A DNA stretch of 64,000 nt from positions 2,170,001 to 2,234,000 of the forward strand of contig NZ_AP018823.1 of assembly GCF_002217795.2 (NCBI RefSeq), written 5' to 3'. Position numbers and translations under genes: made by a program. The notes under the pieces are model-generated. The model did not search any database, had not been told where the DNA came from, and saw nothing but the letters and a program-made list of their open reading frames with translations. The stretch comes from Aquitalea magnusonii. GTDB lineage: Bacteria; Pseudomonadota; Gammaproteobacteria; Burkholderiales; Chromobacteriaceae. Shown here one piece after another: positions 17,422 through 26,489 of the stretch; the first letter of the stretch is position 1, and each line of letters starts with the position of its first letter.

Positions 17422-19221
17422 CTAGAGCACGCGGGCCAGGAATTCGCGGGTGCGCTGCTGCTGCGGCTGGCGCAATACCTGCTCCGGGCTGCCGCTTTCC
17501 ACAATGCGGCCTTGCTCCATGAACACCACGGTATCGGCCACTTCACGGGCAAAGCCGATTTCATGGGTGACAATCAGCAGCGTGGTGCCAGAGCGCGCCA
17601 GCTCCTTGATGACGTCCAGCACTTCCTGCACCAGCTCCGGGTCCAGCGCCGAGGTGGGTTCGTCAAACAGCAGCACCTTGGGGCGCAGCGCCAGCGCACG
17701 GGCAATGGCCACGCGCTGCTGCTGGCCACCGGATAGCTGACGCGGCCAGGCATCGGCCTTGTCGGCCAGCCCTACCCGCTTGAGCAGCAGGCGCGCCTGG
17801 GCTTCGGCCTCGGCCCGGCTCAGGCCGCGCAGCGCGATGGGCGCTTCAATCAGGTTTTGCAATACGGTGAGATGGGGAAACAGGTTGAAGTGCTGGAACA
17901 CCATGCCCACTTCCACACGGCGTTGCAGAATGTCCTTTTCCTTCAGCTCGTGCAGCGAATTGCCTTGCTGGCGATAGCCGATCAACTCCCCGTCAATGGC
18001 AATGAAACCGCTATCCACCCGTTCCAGATGATTGATGCTGCGCAGCAAGGTGGACTTGCCCGAACCGGACGGCCCGATGATGACGGTGACGCTGCCGGGC
18101 GGAACGGTCAGCGACACCGCATCCAGCACCTGCTGATGGCCATAGCGCTTGCTGACAGCATGAATGGCGACTTCCCCGCCCTGCACTGCGGGTATGTCGG
18201 TCAGCGCAGCAGGCGGTGCCACCGTGGCCGGGCCGCTGGCGCTGACAGGCCACCAGCGCTGACGAGCACGCTGCCACAGCGACTGCGGCTGCTGGCGCAG
18301 CGCGCCACGCGCATAGTGACGCTCCACCTGCACCTGAACCGTGGACAGTACGGTGAGGATGATCAGGTACCACACAGTGGCCACCATCAATAGCGGAATC
18401 ACTTCCAGATTGCGGTGGTACACCACCTGGATGGTGTAGAACAGCTCCGGCAGCGCCAGGATGTAGACATTGGCCGTGCCCTTGGCGAGGCCAATGATGT
18501 CATTGAAAGCGGTGGGCAAAATGGTACGCATGGCCTGCGGCAGCACGATGCGGAAAATCTGCCGTCCGCGCGGCAGGCCCAGCGCGGCCGCGGCTTCCAG
18601 CTGGCCCTGCTCCACCGACAAAATGCCGCCACGGATGATTTCCGCCGAGAATGCCGCCTGGTTCAGGCTCAGGCCCAGCACTGCTGCGGCAAAGGGGCTG
18701 ATCAGCTCGGTGGTGGAATAACTGAACCAGTTGATGCCGGTATACGGCACACCGATATTGATGGTTTCGTACAGATAACCCAGGTTGTTGAGGATAAGCA
18801 GCAGCACGATCAGCGGAATGGAGCGGAACAGCCAGATATAGCTCCACGACAGGCTGGCCAGCAGCGGCGAGCGCGACACCCGCGCCAGCGCCAGCACCGT
18901 GCCCAACACCGACCCCAGCACTGTGCCGATGGCGGTCAGCAGCAGAGTGCGGCCCAGGCCTTCCAGCACCGGGGCGGCCAGAAACCATTCGGCAAACACC
19001 GCCCAGCCCCAGCGCGGATTGGTGGCCACCGAACTGATGATGGCCGCCAGCAACAGCAGGGCCAGCACGCTGCCGGCAATACGTGCCGGGTAACGCGCCG
19101 GGATGATGCGCAGCCCGGCATAGCGGTTGCTGCCGCTGTTGTCGGCATGGGCATGCGCATTGCCTTGCCGTGGCAATGAATGGGTAAAGGCGATTTCGCC
19201 GACTTCGGTAATTTCACTCAT
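17422..19221 (-). CDS. Amino-acid ABC transporter, permease fused to ATPase
   Basis: A 599-residue fusion. Residues about 45-320 are a HisM-type permease with several membrane helices and the coupling loop [20 protein letters not shown]. Residues about 355-599 are a GlnQ-type ATPase: Walker [10 protein letters not shown], signature LSGGQQQR, Walker B VLLFDEP, H-loop VTHE. The linker is Pro/Ala-rich. In most operons these are two genes; here no stop or start separates them. The start at 19221 (MSEITEVGE) is chosen because the longer frame to 19710 lies inside the acetyltransferase gene. Partner of the binding protein 54 bp downstream. Confidence 0.9.
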   Translation of the reverse strand: MSEITEVGEIAFTHSLPRQGNAHAHADNSGSNRYAGLRIIPARYPARIAGSVLALLLLAAIISSVATNPRWGWAVFAEWFLAAPVLEGLGRTLLLTAIGTVLGSVLGTVLALARVSRSPLLASLSWSYIWLFRSIPLIVLLLILNNLGYLYETINIGVPYTGINWFSYSTTELISPFAAAVLGLSLNQAAFSAEIIRGGILSVEQGQLEAAAALGLPRGRQIFRIVLPQAMRTILPTAFNDIIGLAKGTANVYILALPELFYTIQVVYHRNLEVIPLLMVATVWYLIILTVLSTVQVQVERHYARGALRQQPQSLWQRARQRWWPVSASGPATVAPPAALTDIPAVQGGEVAIHAVSKRYGHQQVLDAVSLTVPPGSVTVIIGPSGSGKSTLLRSINHLERVDSGFIAIDGELIGYRQQGNSLHELKEKDILQRRVEVGMVFQHFNLFPHLTVLQNLIEAPIALRGLSRAEAEAQARLLLKRVGLADKADAWPRQLSGGQQQRVAIARALALRPKVLLFDEPTSALDPELVQEVLDVIKELARSGTTLLIVTHEIGFAREVADTVVFMEQGRIVESGSPEQVLRQPQQQRTREFLARVL

Positions 19222-19279
19222 GATGTCTTGTCCTGTGCAAAAGCCGCGATGGGTGGTCGGCCAGCAAGTCAAAGCGGTT

Positions 19280-19822
19280 TCAAACGGCAATGCCGGCCAG
19301 TTCCGTCCAGTGCGCGGGGTGGGATGGCGCGCTGGACTGGCGTGGCACTGCCTTGGTAAACGGCAGGGTGCGCAAGGCTTCCAGATCCCCCTCGGGGTCG
19401 AACTGCGCCTGATAGCCATGACGCAGGTAGAGCCCGACCGCCTCCGGCTGGCGGCAACCGGTGGTGAGGTAAATCTGGCGGTAGCCCTGGCGCTGGCATT
19501 GCGCCTCCAGCTCCTGCAACACCAGCCCGGCCAGGCCCTGACGGCGGAACTGGCTGTGGGTCCAGATGCGCTTGAATTCGGCGGTGTGCTCATCCAGCCG
19601 CTTGAAGGCCCCGCCGGCAATCGCCTGGCCCTGACGCAGCAGCAACAGGAAGTTGCCATGCGGCGGCGCAAAGGTTTCCGGCGGATAGCGGCGCATTTCC
19701 TCAGCGGCACCGCCGGGGCTGAACAGATTGCCGTAGCGTGCGTCGTATTCCTGCGTCAGCTCGGCCAGCATCACGCTGGCGCGCGGGTCGGTGGTGGTGG
19801 TGTAAACAAAGTAGTCACGCAT
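19280..19822 (-). CDS. GNAT-family N-acetyltransferase
   Basis: A 180-residue GNAT protein. Motif A, the acetyl-CoA pyrophosphate loop, is QFRRQGLAGLVL (the Q/R-x-x-G-x-G/A type) at about 91-102, followed by the beta5 region IYLTTGCRQPEAVGLYLRHGY. The family acetylates amines on small molecules or proteins. Being between an M20 deacylase gene and the ABC importer, it matches the acetyltransferase of S-alkylcysteine salvage operons (SnaA/YxeL-like), where N-acetylation precedes C-S bond oxidation. The substrate is inferred from context only. Confidence 0.82.
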   Translation of the reverse strand: MRDYFVYTTTTDPRASVMLAELTQEYDARYGNLFSPGGAAEEMRRYPPETFAPPHGNFLLLLRQGQAIAGGAFKRLDEHTAEFKRIWTHSQFRRQGLAGLVLQELEAQCQRQGYRQIYLTTGCRQPEAVGLYLRHGYQAQFDPEGDLEALRTLPFTKAVPRQSSAPSHPAHWTELAGIAV

Positions 19823-19863
19823 GTGCTCGGTCCATTGCGATGTGTGTGTCTGGCTGTCGCTTG

Positions 19864-21075
19864 TTATGTGGCCGCCTGTTGCAGCGGCAGATAGCGTTCG
19901 GCCAGGGCCACCCAGTAGCTGGCGGCCAGCGGCAGGATGGCGTCGTTGAAGTCGTAGCGCGGGTTATGCAGGCCTGCGCTGTCGCCATTGCCGAAAAACA
20001 CGAAGCTGCCGGGGCGCGCCTGCAACATGAAGGCAAAGTCCTCGCTGGCGGTGCGCGGCCGGAAAGCCTGTTCCACCCGCGCCGCGCCCAGCGTGTCCTG
20101 TGCCACTTCACGCGCCAGCGCGGTTTCTGCCGGGTGATTGCACACCGGCGGGAAGCCCAGGCGGTAATCCACCTCGGCGCGTGCGCCAAAGCTGGCCGCC
20201 TGTGCCTCCACCAGTGCCGGTACGCGCTGTTGCAGCAGGCTGCGCACTTCCGGGCGGAAGGTGCGGGCAGTCAGCTTCAGCTCCACGCTGTCCGGAATCA
20301 CATTGGACGCATGGCCGCCGTGGATGCTGCCCACGGTGAGCACGCCCATGTCCAGCGGGTCGACATTGCGTGACACCACCGATTGCAGCGCGGTAATCAC
20401 GTGGGCACTCACCAGCACCGGGTCCACCGTGTTATGCGGTTCGGCCCCATGGCCGCCCTTGCCATGGACGGTGATGTGGGCCTGGTCTACCGAGGCCATG
20501 GCCGGGCCTTCGATGCAGCCGACATGGCCGCAGCTCACCCCAGGCCAGTTGTGCAGGCCGAACACCGCATCGCAGGGAAAGCGCTCGAACAAGCCCTCCT
20601 CCAGCATGCGCCGTGCGCCGCTGCCGGTTTCTTCCGCCGGCTGGAAAATCAGCTGCAAGGTGCCGTCAAACTGGCCGTGCAGTGCCAGAAAGCGGGCGGC
20701 GGCCAGCAGGATGGCGGTGTGGCCGTCATGTCCGCAGGCATGCATCACGCCGGGGTTCTGGCTGGCATACGGCAGGCCGGTGGCTTCCTGGATGGGCAGC
20801 GCATCCATATCGGCGCGCAGGCCGAGCGAACGCTCGCTGCTGCCGCGGCGCAAGCTGCCCACCACCCCGGTGCCGGCGATGCCGGTAGTCACCTGATAGC
20901 CCCACTGCTGCAATAGCGCGGCCACCTTGCCGGCGGTGCGATGTTCGGCAAACGCCAGTTCCGGGTGCTGGTGCAGGTCGCGACGCAGGGCGACGAATTC
21001 GGCATTGGCAGCCGCAATGCCGGTTTCGATCTGCAGGCTGCGCGGCAACACGGCGCTGTCTAATGCTGCATTCAT
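19864..21075 (-). CDS. M20 family N-acyl-amino-acid amidohydrolase
   Basis: A 403-residue M20D metallo-amidohydrolase (hippurate hydrolase/IAA-amino acid hydrolase type). The di-metal and catalytic motifs are HACGHDGHT (about 112-120) and FQPAEETGSGARRM (about 145-158, with the catalytic Glu), plus TASEDFAFM near the C-terminus. Its ATG overlaps the stop of the upstream flavin monooxygenase (TGATG), so the two are translationally coupled. In the proposed pathway it removes the acetyl group after oxidation, giving free cysteine; it could equally cleave other N-acyl amino acids. Confidence 0.88.
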   Translation of the reverse strand: MNAALDSAVLPRSLQIETGIAAANAEFVALRRDLHQHPELAFAEHRTAGKVAALLQQWGYQVTTGIAGTGVVGSLRRGSSERSLGLRADMDALPIQEATGLPYASQNPGVMHACGHDGHTAILLAAARFLALHGQFDGTLQLIFQPAEETGSGARRMLEEGLFERFPCDAVFGLHNWPGVSCGHVGCIEGPAMASVDQAHITVHGKGGHGAEPHNTVDPVLVSAHVITALQSVVSRNVDPLDMGVLTVGSIHGGHASNVIPDSVELKLTARTFRPEVRSLLQQRVPALVEAQAASFGARAEVDYRLGFPPVCNHPAETALAREVAQDTLGAARVEQAFRPRTASEDFAFMLQARPGSFVFFGNGDSAGLHNPRYDFNDAILPLAASYWVALAERYLPLQQAAT

Positions 21076-22415
21076 CAGGCCACCTGCTGCTGGCTGCTGT
21101 GCTCAGCCGCTTGCTGGTAACGGCTTTCCTTGCGCGGCAAGCCCAGATGGTCGCGCAGGGTGCGTCCTTCCAGCTGGCGATTGAAGCGTCCGCTCTTTTC
21201 CAGCACCGGCAGCACATGGGTGATGAAGTCGTCCAGCCCTTCGGCCACCACCGGGAAGCCCAGGATGAAACCGTCAGCCGCACCCTCATCCACCCAGCGG
21301 ATGATTTCCGCCGCCACTTTTTCACCGCTGCCGACAAAGTTGCTGCGCGGGGTGGCCACTTCCAGCGCCACCTGGCGCAGGGTCAGGCCGTGCTCGCGAG
21401 CGCGGGCCTTGATCTGGTCGGTGGTGGAACGGAAGCTGTTGCGACCGATATCGCCAAGCTCCGGGAAGGCCTCGTCCAGCGGGTACTGGGTAAAGTCGTG
21501 GTGGTCGAAGAAGCGGCCCAGATAGGCCAGTGCGTCATCGATGGTCAGCAGTTGCTGGATGATGCGGAACTTGGCTTCGGCCTCGGCATCGGTGGCGGCC
21601 ACCACCGGCGCAATGCCGGGGAAGATTTTCACATCGTCGGCCTTGCGGGCATGCAGCACGGCGCTGGTTTTCACCTTGCGCAGGAAGTCGCGGGTTTCCT
21701 CGATGGAGGGCGAGTGGGTAAACACCGCGTCGGCATACTTGCCCGCCAGGCCAATACCGGCATCGGAAGAGCCGGCCTGGAAAATCACCGGCTGGCCCTG
21801 CGGCGAGCGGCTGATGTTCAGCGGCCCGGCCACCTGGAAGAAACGCCCCTTGTGGTTCAGGGTGTGCAGCTTGTCCTTGTCGAAGAACTGGCCGGTTTCA
21901 CGGTTACGCGGCAAGGCGTCGTCGTCCCAGCTATCCCACAAGCCCTGGGTGACTTGCAGGTATTCGTCGGCAATTTCATAACGCAGGCTGTGTTCCGGAT
22001 GCGGGCGGCTGTAGTTCAGCGCCGTGCCTTCCAGCGGCGTGGTCACCACATTCCAGCCGGCGCGGCCGCCGCTGATCAGGTCGAGCGAGCCGAACTGGCG
22101 CGCCACGGTAAACGGGTCGCTGTAGGAAGTGGACACGGTGCCGGCCAGGCCGATCTTGCGCGTTACGCTGGCCAGCGCCGACAGGATGGAAATCGGCTCG
22201 AAACGGTTGAGGAAGTGCGGAATGGATTTTTCGTTGATGTACAGGCCGTCCGCCACAAAGGCAAAGGCAATGCCGTTGGCTTCGGCTTTCTGCACGGTAT
22301 CGATATAGAACTGCAGGTTCACGCTGGCATCCGCCGGGCCGCTAGGGTGTTTCCAGGCGTGCATGTGGCCACCAGCGCCGTGCAGCATGATGCCGAAAGT
22401 AATGGGTTTGCTCAT
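21075..22415 (-). CDS. LLM-class flavin-dependent monooxygenase (NtaA/SnaA/DszA/YxeK type)
   Basis: A 446-residue two-component flavin monooxygenase of the bacterial luciferase fold. Typical of the NtaA/DszA group: HMHAWKHPSGPADASVNL near the N-terminus, ISGGRAGWNVVTT, and PVIFQAGSSDAGIGLAGKYAD. These enzymes use reduced FMN from a separate reductase to oxidise C-S or C-N bonds. B. subtilis YxeK and CmoJ/YtnJ, of similar length, split N-acetyl-S-(succino or alkyl)cysteine, and their operons hold the same partners as here. The start at 22415 has GGAG seven bases upstream. Confidence 0.88.
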   Translation of the reverse strand: MSKPITFGIMLHGAGGHMHAWKHPSGPADASVNLQFYIDTVQKAEANGIAFAFVADGLYINEKSIPHFLNRFEPISILSALASVTRKIGLAGTVSTSYSDPFTVARQFGSLDLISGGRAGWNVVTTPLEGTALNYSRPHPEHSLRYEIADEYLQVTQGLWDSWDDDALPRNRETGQFFDKDKLHTLNHKGRFFQVAGPLNISRSPQGQPVIFQAGSSDAGIGLAGKYADAVFTHSPSIEETRDFLRKVKTSAVLHARKADDVKIFPGIAPVVAATDAEAEAKFRIIQQLLTIDDALAYLGRFFDHHDFTQYPLDEAFPELGDIGRNSFRSTTDQIKARAREHGLTLRQVALEVATPRSNFVGSGEKVAAEIIRWVDEGAADGFILGFPVVAEGLDDFITHVLPVLEKSGRFNRQLEGRTLRDHLGLPRKESRYQQAAEHSSQQQVA

Positions 22416-22445
22416 GTTCAGCTCCAAAAAGATTGATCAGTACGG

Positions 22446-23447
22446 TCAGGCGGCCAGCGGCTCGCGCGCTTCGGCCAGCAGGGCAATGGAAGCGCGGCGC
22501 AGCGCAAACTGGGCCACAGGGATATCAATGATGAATTCGCGGATGCCGTAGCTCTGGTGCAGGGAATCCAGCTCGGCGCGCACATCACCGGCAGTACCGG
22601 CAATCACGTGCGGATGCTTTTCTTCCAGTTGGTACCGGCTGCTGCCAGCCTGACGGGCAAACTCCTCGGCGGCCTCGCGGCTGGGCACGTTGACGCTGCG
22701 GCCATCTTCCAGCGTCACCTTAAACAGCTTCAGCTCCCCCACCAGCGCCTGTGCCTGTTCGCGGGTTTCTGCCGCAAAGGCATACAGCGCCAGCGCCGGC
22801 ACCTTGCCGGTCCATTGGCGGTACACGGCAATGGATTGCTGGATATTCAAAGGGTCGCCATTGAAGTGGCCGGCATAGGCAAAATCCCAGCCCAGGCGGG
22901 CGGCCAGCCGGGCGCTGTCCGGGCTGCCGCCCAGCAAGAAGCGCCCCGGCGTAATGGGTGGCAGCGGTGTCGCCTTTGCCCCGGCCAGCGGATGGCCCTC
23001 CGGCTGGCCTTCATTCAGGAAGGCATTCAGCTCGGTAAGCTGGGCGGTGAAATCCGGCTTGCGCGCGGCATCGTGATAGTGCTGCAAGGCACGGGTGCTG
23101 AACGGCAGGCCGCCGGGGGCCTTGCCCACGCCCAGGTCTACCCGGCCCGGCGCCAGCGCCGCCAGCAGATTGAAGGTTTCCGCCACTTTGTAGGGGCTGT
23201 AGTGCTGCAGCATGACGCCGCCACTGCCCACGCGGATGCGGCTGGTATGCGCCAGGATGTGGGAGATCAGCACTTCGGGCGCGGAACTGGCCAGCAGCGG
23301 CGTGCTGTGGTGTTCGGCCACCCAGAAACGGTAATAGCCCAACTGCTCTGCCAGCTTGGCCAGCGCCACGGTATTGGCCAGTGCATCGGCTGCGGTAGCG
23401 CCCGGCGGAATCGGGCTTTTATCCAGGATGGACAGGGAGTATGACAT
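22446..23447 (-). CDS. LLM-class flavin-dependent oxidoreductase (YhbW-like luciferase family)
   Basis: A 333-residue single-domain luciferase-like protein (MSYSLSILDKSPIPPG start; RFWVAEHHSTPLLA; SGGVMLQHYSPYKVAE). This subgroup differs from the NtaA/DszA group of the next gene. It heads the operon, 30 bp before the second monooxygenase gene. It may be a second oxygenase with another substrate range or assist in flavin supply; sequence alone does not decide. The ATG at 23447 is chosen because the domain starts there; the Shine-Dalgarno is weak. Family members are often annotated as alkanal monooxygenase-like without proof. Confidence 0.85.
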   Translation of the reverse strand: MSYSLSILDKSPIPPGATAADALANTVALAKLAEQLGYYRFWVAEHHSTPLLASSAPEVLISHILAHTSRIRVGSGGVMLQHYSPYKVAETFNLLAALAPGRVDLGVGKAPGGLPFSTRALQHYHDAARKPDFTAQLTELNAFLNEGQPEGHPLAGAKATPLPPITPGRFLLGGSPDSARLAARLGWDFAYAGHFNGDPLNIQQSIAVYRQWTGKVPALALYAFAAETREQAQALVGELKLFKVTLEDGRSVNVPSREAAEEFARQAGSSRYQLEEKHPHVIAGTAGDVRAELDSLHQSYGIREFIIDIPVAQFALRRASIALLAEAREPLAA

Positions 23448-23764
23448 TTGTTTGCACCGTGTAATTGACGCCACAAAATCTATTCCCAGCAAATTTGAAG
23501 ATCAATCAAATTAAATTGATATGCTTATCCGCACGGCTTATGCATTTTCTTGCAATAACCAATAAAAATTTGACTTAGCAATATTCGCCAGAAGGCCATA
23601 AAAAAAAATCAATATGAATAAAAACCGCAGATGGCTATTGATTTGTTAATCAATTTTTTTTGATTAATAAAACGGGAACAATACGGAAGAATAAGCCACA
23701 GCCGAAACCCGCCACCACGGCACCGGCTTGTTTATCCGACCAACCGATTTCCTGTGAACACATC
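23448..23764. other. AT-rich divergent promoter region (317 bp)
   Basis: No ORF. Markedly richer in A+T than both flanks, with A and T runs around 23560-23680. It must hold the promoters of the monooxygenase operon (minus) and the porin gene (plus). I could not single out a convincing -35/-10 pair. Confidence 0.6.
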
Positions 23765-24877
23765 ATGAAAATAAAACTGCTCACCCTGGCTATTGCTGCT
23801 TCTCCCTTGTTTGCCCATGCCGACGAGGGCATTACCCTGTACGGCAAAGTGGCCGGCAACCTGTCCAGCGTCCAAAGCTATACCGCCAGCGGCAGCCTGA
23901 AAAACGTGCAGGTGAATGACAACACTTCGCGCATCGGTTTCAAGGGCTCGGAAAACCTGGGCAATGGCCTGACCGCCATCTGGCAGGTGGAAAACCGCAT
24001 CCACGTGGATGGCAGCGGTACCGACACCTTCGCCAGCCGTGACTCCTTCATCGGCCTGCAAAGCCAGAACGGCAAGCTGCGCCTGGGCCGCCTGTCCGAC
24101 TACGCCAACCTGGACATGGAATATATCGATCCGGGTTCCTACAGCGGCGTGGGCGGCCAACTGTACTCCACCCGTCTGGACGGTCGCCTGAACAACGCCA
24201 TCCGCTACGACAGCCCCAACCTGGCCGGTTTCAGCTTTACCACCACCTGGGCGGCAGACGAGAAGCGCGCCAACGACAGCAATGGCCAGCCCACCAACAA
24301 CCAGGTATTCAACCTGGGCCTGAGCTACGAACAGGCCGGTTACTTTGCCAAGTTCAGCTATGAAACCAAGGGGGATGCCAAACAGGTGAACTCATCCGCC
24401 CAGACCGGCGCGGTGAAAAACTGGTGGCGTGTGGAAGCAGGCTATATCAGCGACCCCATCTACCTGGCCTTGGGTTTCCAGACCGTTAACGGCTACCTGG
24501 GCGTTTCCAGCGGCAAGTTTGTTGACAATCCGGGCGTGGCTTACAACGTGAATGTGCTGAACGCCCGCCTGGCAGCCAGCGGCCAGAGCCTGAGCGCCGC
24601 CGCTTCCGGTCAGGATGTGAAAACCCGTGAAGCCGTGCTCACCTTCGGCTACAACGTGGGCGCGTGGCTGCCTTATGTCTCGCTGACCAAGGGCTACGAC
24701 GTGGAAATCGGTGGCAGCAACGTCGACAAGACCGGCTACACCCAGTATGTGCTGGGCACGATATACAATCTGTCCAAGCAGACCAAAGCCTATGCGTCCT
24801 ACGGCCGCGTCAACTGGGGTGGCAATGGCGTATCCAGCGAAAGCGCGCTGAGCCTGGCCCTGGCCAAATCCTTCTAA
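23765..24877 (+). CDS. Gram-negative general porin (outer membrane), second copy
   Basis: A 370-residue porin with signal peptide residues 1-19 (FAHA-DEG), a first strand ITLYGKV, the conserved NTSRIGFKGSENLGNG and AIWQVENR segments, and C-terminal Phe. It is a paralogue of the porin at 4882 but clearly diverged. The ATG at 23765 begins the signal peptide; the frame runs open to 23660 in the A+T-rich leader without a start signal. Divergent from the monooxygenase/ABC operon, so it may serve as the outer-membrane channel for the same sulfur or amino-acid substrates; this is inference. Confidence 0.92.
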   Translation: MKIKLLTLAIAASPLFAHADEGITLYGKVAGNLSSVQSYTASGSLKNVQVNDNTSRIGFKGSENLGNGLTAIWQVENRIHVDGSGTDTFASRDSFIGLQSQNGKLRLGRLSDYANLDMEYIDPGSYSGVGGQLYSTRLDGRLNNAIRYDSPNLAGFSFTTTWAADEKRANDSNGQPTNNQVFNLGLSYEQAGYFAKFSYETKGDAKQVNSSAQTGAVKNWWRVEAGYISDPIYLALGFQTVNGYLGVSSGKFVDNPGVAYNVNVLNARLAASGQSLSAAASGQDVKTREAVLTFGYNVGAWLPYVSLTKGYDVEIGGSNVDKTGYTQYVLGTIYNLSKQTKAYASYGRVNWGGNGVSSESALSLALAKSF

Positions 24878-24886
24878 GACCGCATG

Positions 24887-24909
24887 CCCCGCCTCCCGGC
24901 GGGGTTCTT
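24887..24909 (+). terminator. Terminator after the second porin gene
   Basis: CCCCGCC-TCCC-GGCGGGG (perfect 7-bp stem) followed by TTCTT, 9 bp after the stop. The T run is short, so some read-through into the DUF3088 gene is possible. Confidence 0.65.
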
Positions 24910-24943
24910 GCTGCCACACCATTTTTACTGCGAAAGATGCCTG

Positions 24944-25288
24944 ATGAGCCGCGACACCCTGTTTTTGCTGGAGCCCGGATTCACCCGCCCCGACCATCCG
25001 GCCGACCAGCGCTTTGTCTGCCCGCACAGCAATCTGCTGGAAGGCCTGCTGGCAGTGCAACCGGCACTGGCCGAGCGCATTGAAATCCGCCGCCTGCCGT
25101 TTCCACGGCCGCGTCAGCCGGTAATCGCACTGCTGGGCGAAGAAAACCAGAGCCTGCCGGTGCTGATACTGGACCCGGCCAGCCCCTTACCCGCCGATGC
25201 CAAGCAGCACGCCGGGCGGCACTTCCTGCAAGACGCCCGCCAGATTGCCGCTTACCTGGCACAGCAACACGGTGCCTACCATCTGTAA
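24944..25288 (+). CDS. DUF3088 family protein
   Basis: A 114-residue soluble protein starting MSRDTLFLLEPGF, then FVCPHSNLLEGLLA. The CPH-type start and the later PVLIL are features of DUF3088 proteins, which have a thioredoxin-like look (a Cys after a first beta strand) but no known role. Start at 24944. It precedes two VOC-fold genes on the same strand and follows the porin terminator. Confidence 0.7.
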   Translation: MSRDTLFLLEPGFTRPDHPADQRFVCPHSNLLEGLLAVQPALAERIEIRRLPFPRPRQPVIALLGEENQSLPVLILDPASPLPADAKQHAGRHFLQDARQIAAYLAQQHGAYHL

Positions 25289-25312
25289 ACCCTTGTCACA
25301 CGAAAGCACATT

Positions 25313-25819
25313 ATGGGAATCAAACGCCTGAACCACGCCGTGCTGTATGTCAGCGACCTTGCCGACAGCCGCCGTTTTTATCAGCAAGTGCTGGGATTTC
25401 ACTCCTCGCCCGGCCCGCAACCGGAAAAGGCTTTCTTTGCCCAGGCGGCGGAGTCGGACAACCATCACGACCTGGCCTTGTTCGCCCGCAATCAGGGCCA
25501 GCAACGCGCAGGCGTGTTCAGCGCGCGCGGTGAAACTCCGGGGGCCAACGAGCCGCCGGCCGGGCTTTACCACCTGGCCTGGGAAGTGGACACCCTGCTG
25601 GAACTCAAGCGCATCCGCGACCAGTTGCAGGCACTTGGCAAGCTGGGCCTGGAAGAAGACCACGGTATTTTCAAGAGTGTGTACGGCCACGACCCGGACG
25701 GCCTGCTGTTTGAAGTCAACTGGTTCCTGCCGGCTGATGCCATCCGCGACGAGGACCGCGAGATCGGCACCGCCCCGCTGGACTGGGAACGCGAACTGGC
25801 GCGTTTTGCCAGCCACTAG
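25313..25819 (+). CDS. VOC (glyoxalase/extradiol dioxygenase fold) protein
   Basis: A 168-residue vicinal-oxygen-chelate protein. The two paired beta-alpha-beta-beta-beta modules begin LNHAVLYVSDLADSRRFY (His as metal ligand) and PAGLYHLAWEVD (second His), and the last strand DPDGLLFEVNWF supplies the Glu. The His-His-Glu set fits a metal-dependent VOC enzyme such as a ring-cleavage dioxygenase or isomerase. Lies 24 bp after the DUF3088 gene. The substrate is unknown; VOC proteins near aromatic genes often act on catechols, but there is no direct link here. Confidence 0.82.
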   Translation: MGIKRLNHAVLYVSDLADSRRFYQQVLGFHSSPGPQPEKAFFAQAAESDNHHDLALFARNQGQQRAGVFSARGETPGANEPPAGLYHLAWEVDTLLELKRIRDQLQALGKLGLEEDHGIFKSVYGHDPDGLLFEVNWFLPADAIRDEDREIGTAPLDWERELARFASH

Positions 25820-25939
25820 GCAGCACACAGGACAGCGGCTTGCTGCCTGCGCGGCCCGCTGTTCTGCCAAACAGGGATTGCGCCGGGATGGCGCTATGCA
25901 GCAAGATGGACAGCCCACCTGTTTATGGAGTCTTGCCGC

Positions 25940-26335
25940 ATGATCAGCCATCTCGACCACCTCGTCCTCACCACCGCCCGCCTGGATGACTGCCTGGCCT
26001 TTTATTGTGACGGCCTGGGCATGACGCTGGAAAAATTCATTGGCGGCACCCCGCCAGTGGAGCGGCTGGCACTGAAGTTTGGCAGCCAGAAAATCAATAT
26101 CCACGTGCAGGGCAAGGAGTTCGAACCCAAGGCCGCCCTGCCCACCCCCGGCGCACTGGACCTGTGCTTCATCGCCAGCCAGCCGCTGGACACGGTAATC
26201 GCCCGCCTGCAGGAAAAAGGCCTGGCCATCATCGAAGGGCCGGTAGGCCGTACCGGGGCCACCGGCAAAATCCGCTCGGTTTACCTGCGCGACCCGGATC
26301 AGAACCTGATCGAGATTTCCGAATACCTCGCCTGA
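25940..26335 (+). CDS. Small VOC-family protein
   Basis: A 131-residue single-domain VOC protein (MISHLDHLVLTTARLDDCLAF; final strand RDPDQNLIEISEYL). Metal ligands fit His6, a later residue and the Glu of LIEISEY. Closest in type to the YwkD/fosfomycin-resistance-like lactoylglutathione lyase group. The ATG at 25940 has no strong Shine-Dalgarno; an upstream start at 25925 is possible. It lies 120 bp after the first VOC gene on the same strand. Confidence 0.8.
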   Translation: MISHLDHLVLTTARLDDCLAFYCDGLGMTLEKFIGGTPPVERLALKFGSQKINIHVQGKEFEPKAALPTPGALDLCFIASQPLDTVIARLQEKGLAIIEGPVGRTGATGKIRSVYLRDPDQNLIEISEYLA

Positions 26336-26489
26336 GCAGGCAGGCAAGCTTGTCCGCCGCGGCTGCTGCCCTGCGGCAACACAGCGGCCACCAGCAGCGT
26401 GGCCGTGGCGCTGACATCACCACCACCTGCGACAGCAACACCGGCCGCAGCCCCTCAGTCGCGCGGCGAACAGGGGCTGGGCCAGCGGC

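Noticed and set aside
19222..19710. N-terminal extension of the permease-ATPase
   Set aside because: Lies over the acetyltransferase gene, low-complexity Arg/Ser/Pro sequence; the ATG at 19221 starts the real protein.
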